NCBI GenBank assembly: GCA_964057225.1
Contig: OZ059894.1
Span: 7,822,131-7,886,130, forward strand
Direction of reading: 5' to 3'
DNA: 64,000 nt
Origin: Auanema rhodensis
Lineage: Eukaryota > Nematoda > Chromadorea > Rhabditida > Rhabditidae
Below, piece by piece: positions 57,001 through 64,000 of this stretch (position 1 is the stretch's first letter; every line of letters starts with the position of its first letter). Below the pieces are notes generated by a model that was not told the origin of the DNA, did no database searches, and worked only from the letters and a program-made list of their open reading frames with translations. The position numbers and the translations under genes are program-made.

Positions 57001-60000
57001 AGTACACGCAACATAGAGAATTTCAGAGAAAAACAAAGGACTGAGTGTTTATTAGTAATATATCAAAAACTAAGAAGATATTTAGATCAATAAGATGATG
57101 ATAAGAAAAAAAAAGTGAGAAATTGAGAGAAGTTATTGAAAGGAGGGGGGGGGGGGGAAGAGCGAAATAATGGTTGATTCAATACTTGAAAACTATCTAT
57201 TTGATAGTCATTCTTTACTATCTATTCTGATTTCTTTTTCTCTCTCTCTTTCTCTTTCATTTTAAGACTTGAACGTCTTGTATATAGTTCATTATCTTTT
57301 ATTTTTTTTTACTTTTATTGTCATTCTATATGAATAGAGATATCACTGTTTTATATTTCCAATCTCATTCATTTTCTGAATATTAGTAAGAGTAACTGGG
57401 CACAAAACATAATCTATGATTTTTACTATTTGTCTATGAATATCTAGTGATAAAGAAAATAAAATCATAATTCCAAATTGCAGATATGCGTTGGTAATTC
57501 ACCACAGGAAATCATGAACAATTCATTTAATTTGTTACCTTTTCTCTTCGTGTGCTCGTGTATTTGCGTGAAAAAAAAAGAAAACAGAATAATAGAATGT
57601 AAAAATCTAAGAAATTGAGTATACATAAGTGAGAAACATTGAAAGACAGTGTGGCGGGGCAGGAAAAAAGAAAAACCAAAATCTAGTTTTTCGTCGATTC
57701 CTCCTGACTTTCGGTGAGAATGAAGATGAAAAGAAATACGGAATAAAGAGTAGAAGAGATACAAGGCAGAACGAATACGAGCAAGATGTCAGATTATATC
57801 ATGAGCGAACGATGCGCATGTACATACATATGTCGCAACGGCTTAAATGTCATATGTAAGTACAGTTCTTCTAAGTTTCAACTAAACAATTTCGGTTGCC
57901 GGTTCTATTCCGGACATTTCTATGTTACATGACTATCGAATCTTGTTTCAATATCATGAAATGTTGTTGAAAAGAAATGATACTGGAATTAGGTTGCAGT
58001 TTCTTGAAGTTAAAAAACGACTTTTTTCATGTTTTCTATAAACTTCAACTTTTGTTATTGCAATAATATCAAAAGGTGCATAAGAAATCTGAATCTATGA
58101 GTCTATCCAGTCAGCTAATGAAAGATTAAATTAATTTATGCGTAGATGATATGTGAGATAATCGAAATAGACATATAGAAATATTTCAAAGGACAATTGG
58201 CTTATCTCTTCTTATGTTTCATCAAAAATCAACAAAATTCATCACTTTTTCTTTGTTTAAACTGACTAAAAGTGTATATGTTCTGATAAAAGGTTTTTAT
58301 AACTTTGAGATAAGCCCAAGGTTTATACAGTCATATTGCATTTCAAACAACTTTTTTTGGTTTGAAGCTTTTTTAATGTGATTTTCTGTTCGTATAAGTT
58401 TTCAAGTTTATCTTACGTTATAATCGTCCCACTCATAGACTGGAGCGTCACTCTGTTCAGGACAAGTTGAATCACTCTCGGTTGAAGCAGCTAAATCACG
58501 ATCCAACTGTTGTAAGAGACGAGTTGACGAGGACAGAGGTGATCTGGGTGGAGAAATTCGAATTTGCGGTGTCAACAAACCTATAATTTGGAAAATAATA
58601 TATGTTCGTATTCAATTCGACATATAATTAACGTGAAGAACGAAGAAAGAAAATAATTCGTACCCATAGCTTTGGATGCTAGATGCTCGCCGTCACTCAT
58701 ACTTCTTGGCATTCGTCTAACACGAAGTTTTTTGCGAAGGCTACGACCTAAGCAAGGTGGTAATTCAGATCTTGTTGAGCATATAGAAGCCTCCATTTCG
58801 GAGCATTCCCACTGAAATATGAATACATTAAAAGTACAAACTAAGAAATGAAGCAAAATACCAATAGGTTACTGCTCTTGCCACGACGTCCACGATGTCT
58901 TTTCAAGGAGCCTGTGCTATCTAAGAGAGTCGAGTTATACGATCTGCTCATTAAGTCAGCTGAATCATCATGAATTTCATAATCAAGAGAGTCCTCAGAT
59001 GAAGCATCACATGAATTCTGAAAATAGGAAATGAGAAAACTATTTGAATAAACAACTGTTACCTTAGCCATATGATCCAAGAATTCTTTGCTAACACGAG
59101 AGCGTCGTGTAGATTGACGTGCACGAATTTCACGCCATTTAGTATTAAAGCTTTCACTCATAATATCCTTATTAGTGATTGCATCATCGTCTAGAAGTGC
59201 CATGACCTCATCTGAAACATGATAATTAAATAATCATGTATGTTTTCTTAAATGCATACCATAATCTGGAAGAATCATGCTGCTCTGTTCATAATTGACG
59301 TGCATAGAATCAGTTAACTGATTAGAAATTCCATCATTTTTCATTTCCAATGCTTTTTTGATATCAAACTCAGTCATATCGTCCAAGACCATACGATAGA
59401 ATCCCTTAGATGAACGATTCTTAACTGATTCCACGGTCAAACTGCAATTGAAACATTGAATAAAACACTAGAGACATTGCATTATCAAATAATATTTCTA
59501 TTATTATATTTTATTTATATCATATAATATTCAATTTATATTGAAAAGAGTCCATTGAAAATTATTTTGTTTATCCTTTTTATATATTCTTTCTTTTATT
59601 TTGTTTAAGTTTACTAATAAAGTAGAAGTCAAACTGTTGGTCATCATCAATTCCCTTGAGCATAGAAGGTCAGTTGTGCCTTTTGCTATCTTTCTATGGA
59701 AATTGAGCAACATTCTCTCATTTCGCATTTATCATTGCTTCACGCAGACCACTGACATGTGAATACGAGTAAGTCTCAGTCGTAGACCTCACAAATCGGC
59801 GAATTTAAAAGAAAACGATGCCTCAGGGTGCTTGTTGGTACCAGCATAAGTTTCATTCAATCTATCATCTTAACCCATCGTTCTGTCACATAAGCAAATA
59901 TGGCTAGATCTAAAGCTAATGTCATTTTCAGCCATAAATTTCCCAAAAACTTCTCACATACTTAAGATAACACGTGTTGCTTCAAATAAAACTTAAAGTA

Positions 60001-61171
60001 AGTGAAATAAATCCTAATGAAATAAATGAATTAAATCAGATAATATAATATGAAAAAGAGATTAATGAACACATAAAACGATTTTTTTCTTGTTATTTGT
60101 TGACTTGAGAAAAGTATTTAAATCAGAAAACTAAATAATGTCTGAGTACAAAAGATTATTGAATGTTGAATGCAAACGATCTGTGCGTTATCTAAAAATC
60201 TAAACAACTTCTTCAATATCGTTGTTCGAATATTATTTAATTATATATACTAAAACATATGTATATATAGTTAATATAATATGGTATATTTAAAAGATTT
60301 AGATATAAACTATGATAATAACTATTGCATTGTTCTTGCTCTTTGGCATCTGCTTCGAACGGAATGACACAGTAATTTTGAAATAAAGAGAATACGTTTT
60401 AAATGAAAATAAAAATTGGATAAACTTGAAGTTGAAGTTTCAGAAATTGTCAGAGTCTTCGATCAAACTTTTGATGAAAAACATTAAGACTGTATGTGAT
60501 GTTAGTTTTTTCTTAACAAATAAATTCAAAAGCGGAAAAGCCTATTAACAGCTGCAGAAAGTCAAAAACGGTTACAGCTGGTCTTGAAAACCGGTGTACG
60601 ACACGAACAACCTCCTCATCATTTTCATTATTGCTTTCATTAATATAGATGAGATGAGATGTTGATGAAGACAACCTAAAGCCTATTATGCCATTGATGT
60701 TGGATGACATAATCGGCTAACTTTTTTACTTATAAAACATCAAATAATAAAACTTTGATGAACAAAAAATGAGAAAACACAAACCTATTAGCTCCGATGG
60801 TATTCAAAGCTTCATGAATTGAATTTTCACCGCTGGAATATCCGATATCTTGTTGAATAGAATCCCACTTTTTGGCTCTGACAGGAGACTCTTCTGATGA
60901 TTCAGATGTAACAGTTGTTCTAAAATGAAAATTTTGGATTGGAAAATACAAATAAAAAATGAAATAAAGTCATGTAATAGGTTGCTTTATTTTGACTTCT
61001 TTTTATGGTTTCTCACCTTCCATCCATTATACTCTCGTATTCGCTGTCGTTAAACGGCAGTGTGTCTTCGTCCTCGTCAACGTCGTATTCCACAGTTCCT
61101 ACAGTATTTCGGCGAGCTCGTTTGAGCGGAGGACCAACAAGCTCGGGATCACTTTCTGATTCAGAATCTTC
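54053..61171 (-). CDS. unc-83: KASH-domain nuclear envelope protein, UNC-83-like (5' incomplete)
   Basis: Fourteen exons in transcript order: 61017-61171, 60785-60919, 59260-59441, 59063-59211, 58862-59017, 58664-58811, 58417-58580, 55507-55620, 55348-55440, 55148-55300, 54938-55098, 54617-54889, 54428-54568 and 54053-54380. They join in frame to 783 residues. The protein ends with one membrane span (LFALSLATALAALFWSTF) and SFGPHLTYVNGPPPL, a classic KASH tail that sits in the perinuclear space and inserts its PPPx end into a SUN protein. The N-terminal half is acidic and Ser-rich, then come helical stretches with spectrin-like spacing. In C. elegans, UNC-83 pairs with UNC-84 and recruits kinesin-1 and dynein for nuclear migration. 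The size and single short KASH gene favour UNC-83 over giant ANC-1; orthology is inferred. The first exon with the start is not found and may lie beyond 61.2 kb. A 2.8 kb intron could house a promoter for a shorter isoform. Confidence 0.8.
55621..58416 (-). other. Large intron of the KASH gene
   Basis: About 2.8 kb, far longer than the other introns in this gene except the one at 59442-60784. Contains a GA/CT-rich region near 55900, AT-rich repeats and a poly-G run. No internal exon is convincing. Position fits an internal promoter for short isoforms, as known for C. elegans unc-83. Confidence 0.5.
57145..57157. repeat. Poly-G tract (13 G)
   Basis: Uninterrupted run of 13 guanines on the + strand within the large intron of the KASH gene. 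A potential G-quadruplex site. Confidence 0.9.
60550..60675 (-). other. Possible 42-codon cassette exon of the KASH gene
   Basis: Lies in the intron between exons 60785-60919 and 59260-59441. It starts after GGCTTTAG, ends at a GTTAAT donor, is open throughout, and enters and leaves in phase 2, matching both neighbours. The peptide includes YINESNNENDEEVVRVVHRF, an acidic stretch like the flanking region. Including it would add 42 residues without frameshift. Confidence 0.5.
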
Positions 61172-64000
61172 CTGCAATAAAATAGTGATGAGAAATGAAG
61201 ACTAATATTATAACGATGAATGGGAGATTTAAATTGCAAGTTCATTAGCAAACGTTGTGATTTGTCGGTAACTTAGAAGGTAAGAATGAGGCGGATTCTG
61301 ATGGATACAATACAATACTGAATACATAGAGTAGAGAGCCATATTACACGAATTTTCGCATAATTTGTCGCCGATGCTTTCACTAGTTGCTTCACACATA
61401 GGTCACGATTGTAATGAATGTTGCGCAACATAATTGAGCAAACTTCCAACAATAACTTCACGAAAAAGGAGAAGGTGACAGTTCTATTCTATGGAAACTG
61501 AAGAAGAAGAAGATGATGAAGAAGAACTCGTTCAATTGAGAACGATGAGGGAGTATGCTTGTTATGCAAATAATGCAAAATACTGCAATTTCAATTGAAA
61601 TTCTTCTAAGTTATATAACTTGAGATATGAAAAAGCATCTGAACGCACAACAGTTGAATGATATCAATGAGCTCGTCATCGTATATGATCCATATGTTAT
61701 ATTATTATATGGATTAAATGAATTATTTATATAAATAGATTGCTAGTTAAATACGCATGGTATAAACAGTCTAACCTATGCTAATTATAGTTTTTGACCT
61801 TAAGTAACAGGTATAGGTTAGCTGGTCGTCATGACGTCATGCACGGTCAACTGCTTTTGACGATTGGCCAATTATTTAAATATAGGTATAGAAGTGTAGA
61901 GGAGAAAATAAAAGAATATAAGCTGGCAGAAGAGAAAACAAGCTTAATAGAAAGAAGGAAAGAGTAGGATGGATAGGTGAAAATGAATTGAATGAGAGAG
62001 ACATAGAGAAAAAGGATCAGTTAAAATGGCAGATGGCTACTAGGTAAGCACAGGAAAATGGGCAAGTAGGACCAGGAAAGCAACTGCGGCTACTCCTATC
62101 TAGAAACATAGCCGAAAACCTATATTAATATTTGTTTATCTGAATCAACATAACTGGTAGAGCTACATATCATCAAGGGAGGCTCAACTGGCTATATTTG
62201 GAAGATAACTAACACAACAACGGCACTGTCGAATATATCTGTGTATATGACCTATTAAATCAGACAAGCTATCAGATCAGACGGATAAGCTGAGGGTCGT
62301 TTAGTGTTCGTACGAGTCATTTGACTGTCCCGTTACTCTCTCCATATCTCTCGCTTTCTATGCCACATTCACAACAATCTGATTTTCGGTAAATCTGTCT
62401 TGCGCCTTTTCTCCCTTCCCCCCTTACTATCTGTATATCTTCCGAATTTGACAAAGAAGCTTTTGTCGGCCAATGATTTATATTAGTCTTTTTATAGCTC
62501 AATTAGTACTATTCGAATAACTGTTGGGAGAGATAGGAGCATGTGAAGCCGAGAGCAACAACACTGTTGTGTAAGTAAGGTTAATCAAAATATATTCCGA
62601 CAAATACTGATGATGATTACGAGAAATAATAATATTAGATAAGAAGTTCATCGACAAGATATAAGTGCTTTATAACAAGAGCTACATCATCATTAAGCAT
62701 TGGTTATAAGGATTCTCTTGTTACTCACTTAATTAGTAATTTGAGGAGAATAACAAATAATATTTGATTATGCGATGAAGATAATACTGATAATGTTCCG
62801 AGTACATAACACACAGGGATACATGAAAAATATGTCTTTGAGCTATTAAGCAATATAGGATATTTCTCATGAAAATTGGGGGAAATCGGCATGCTCTGTA
62901 CTGCATGTGCTAAGCTGTTGCACCGGGAAACACAAAGACTGTCTAATTTGACTAAATCATATGGTCTCTAATATACTCTACGTTGTATATTTAGTAAACA
63001 AGCGGTAAATATACTCATGATAATACTGGAAAATAAAAATAAGCTAAGCAACAAGTATGACGACTTGACTCATAAATAGTTGGAAACTAAGCTTAAATAG
63101 GAGGATAGAACAGCGGAATTGTGTCAAAGGAGTGAGACATTCCTCTGGCAACAGTAATACGCTGGATACGTTAAGCAAACAGACACAGAATGCTAGTGTC
63201 GGTAAAACGCAAAGAGAAGTAAGAGCCCGAGATGACAAGCGTAAAAGGGGTGTTCATAGTATGATTTGAATATTAAAAGAGCTGAAAAGCGATAGATGAA
63301 ATGGAAATAGTGTAGAGAACACGAGGTAAAGAGAATCGGCACGATTTGAAATAGATGGAGAGAAGGAGCAAAAGGTAATAGGAGTGAAATTACGCGCACA
63401 TCGTTCTGCTAAGGTGAATTGAAACACAAGCTAACACATTTGGTCGTGTCCTGAGGCAATTTAGATAACGAGACATGTACAAAAAGAATCCAGCATCCAA
63501 ATTCTTCTCACACTTTCTTAACTACATTAGCATTGTAGGTCTATGAGAATAGTTAGCATAGTACTATTATGCATTCGCAGAAAAGTAATAGAAAAGTTCA
63601 TGACGCAACACAAATGAAGCCAATTAGAGTGAGAGATGTTGGAAAGAATGAAATAGTTTATGATGTTCAAGCCGGAATTCACTCAACTAAACAAAATAAC
63701 GATGATCGGCTTCACAATACTATATTATATAAAAAACAAATATATATAGCATATTTAACTATATACACATGATATCAAATACTATAATCCATGTCATATA
63801 ATAAAAGTTTGAAAAGAGGTAATGATGAATTGCATATAGTAGATAAACGGTGAAATAATAGTGAGATGTTGCTGACAGCATCTTGCTTAACAAATGGTGA
63901 AAAACTGAACATTGCCGGAAGACTTGTCATTTGGCCTTGCTCTGACCAGCTGGAAATCAGCAATGATATTTGAAATGTAATCCAGGCTACGAGGCTGATG
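61172..64000. other. Region upstream of the recognised KASH exons
   Basis: Probably 5' intron or promoter sequence of the KASH gene. It contains purine-rich runs, a CRE-like palindrome at 61830-61841 and several short open frames without convincing splice context. No gene recognised. Confidence 0.45.
61830..61841. promoter_or_regulatory. CRE-like palindrome
   Basis: CATGACGTCATG is a 12-base palindrome around the full TGACGTCA site bound by CREB/ATF bZIP factors. It lies about 660 bases upstream of the first recognised KASH exon, a plausible promoter position, but no function is shown. Confidence 0.45.

Noticed and set aside
61491-61598. Short acidic + strand frame starting METEEEEDDEEE
   Set aside because: It arises from a GAA/GAT-rich run and has no acceptor or downstream exon.

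Overview
The window looks like chromosomal DNA of a nematode, most likely a Caenorhabditis relative. It is AT-rich, coding exons are cut by many 40-60 nt introns ending in TTTCAG, and several starts sit just behind an isolated TTTCAG (probable spliced-leader acceptors). The gene content also fits: a KASH protein resembling UNC-83, a nematode CYP2-clan P450 cluster, a serpentine chemoreceptor and a tRNA-Asn. All gene models here are hand-built from splice signals, reading phase and, for the P450s, paralogue comparison.

Layout. 0-4.4 kb (+): two tandem genes for coiled-coil proteins with a C-terminal RING finger; their middles are almost identical, introns included, while both ends have diverged. 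4.9-9.9 kb (-): the 3' end of a single-pass membrane receptor with a proline-rich tail and a PDZ-type C-terminus. 9.9-32.9 kb: a long stretch without recognised genes, mostly purine-rich on + (pyrimidine-rich in the receptor's sense strand), best read as long introns or upstream sequence of that receptor; a few exon-like islands are listed at low confidence. 32.95 kb: tRNA-Asn(GTT). 34.2-35.6 kb (-): a small multi-span membrane protein with a Gln/His-rich tail.

36.5-48.7 kb: a P450 cluster with four apparently intact 14-exon genes, named here A (+), B (-), C (-) and D (+), plus three broken pieces. B with its downstream sequence and D with its downstream sequence are the arms of a roughly 3 kb inverted repeat. 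C and D stand head to head, each with a decayed fragment of gene A pointing away from its promoter. B, C and D share a promoter module with an inverted TGCTGAC motif and a TATA-like palindrome. Exon comparisons show D is a mosaic of B-like and C-like blocks and that A and C share a conversion tract over exons 10-11. C also carries a chimeric exon 9 explained by an exon remnant still present in intron 8 of B.

49-51 kb: another copy of the P450-linked repeat, a small foldback element, a 45 bp direct repeat and an AT microsatellite. 51.1-52.4 kb (+): a seven-transmembrane chemoreceptor-type gene. 54.05-61.2 kb (-): an UNC-83-like KASH protein of at least 14 exons with a possible 42-codon cassette exon; its 5' end is not found. 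61.2-64 kb: no gene recognised.
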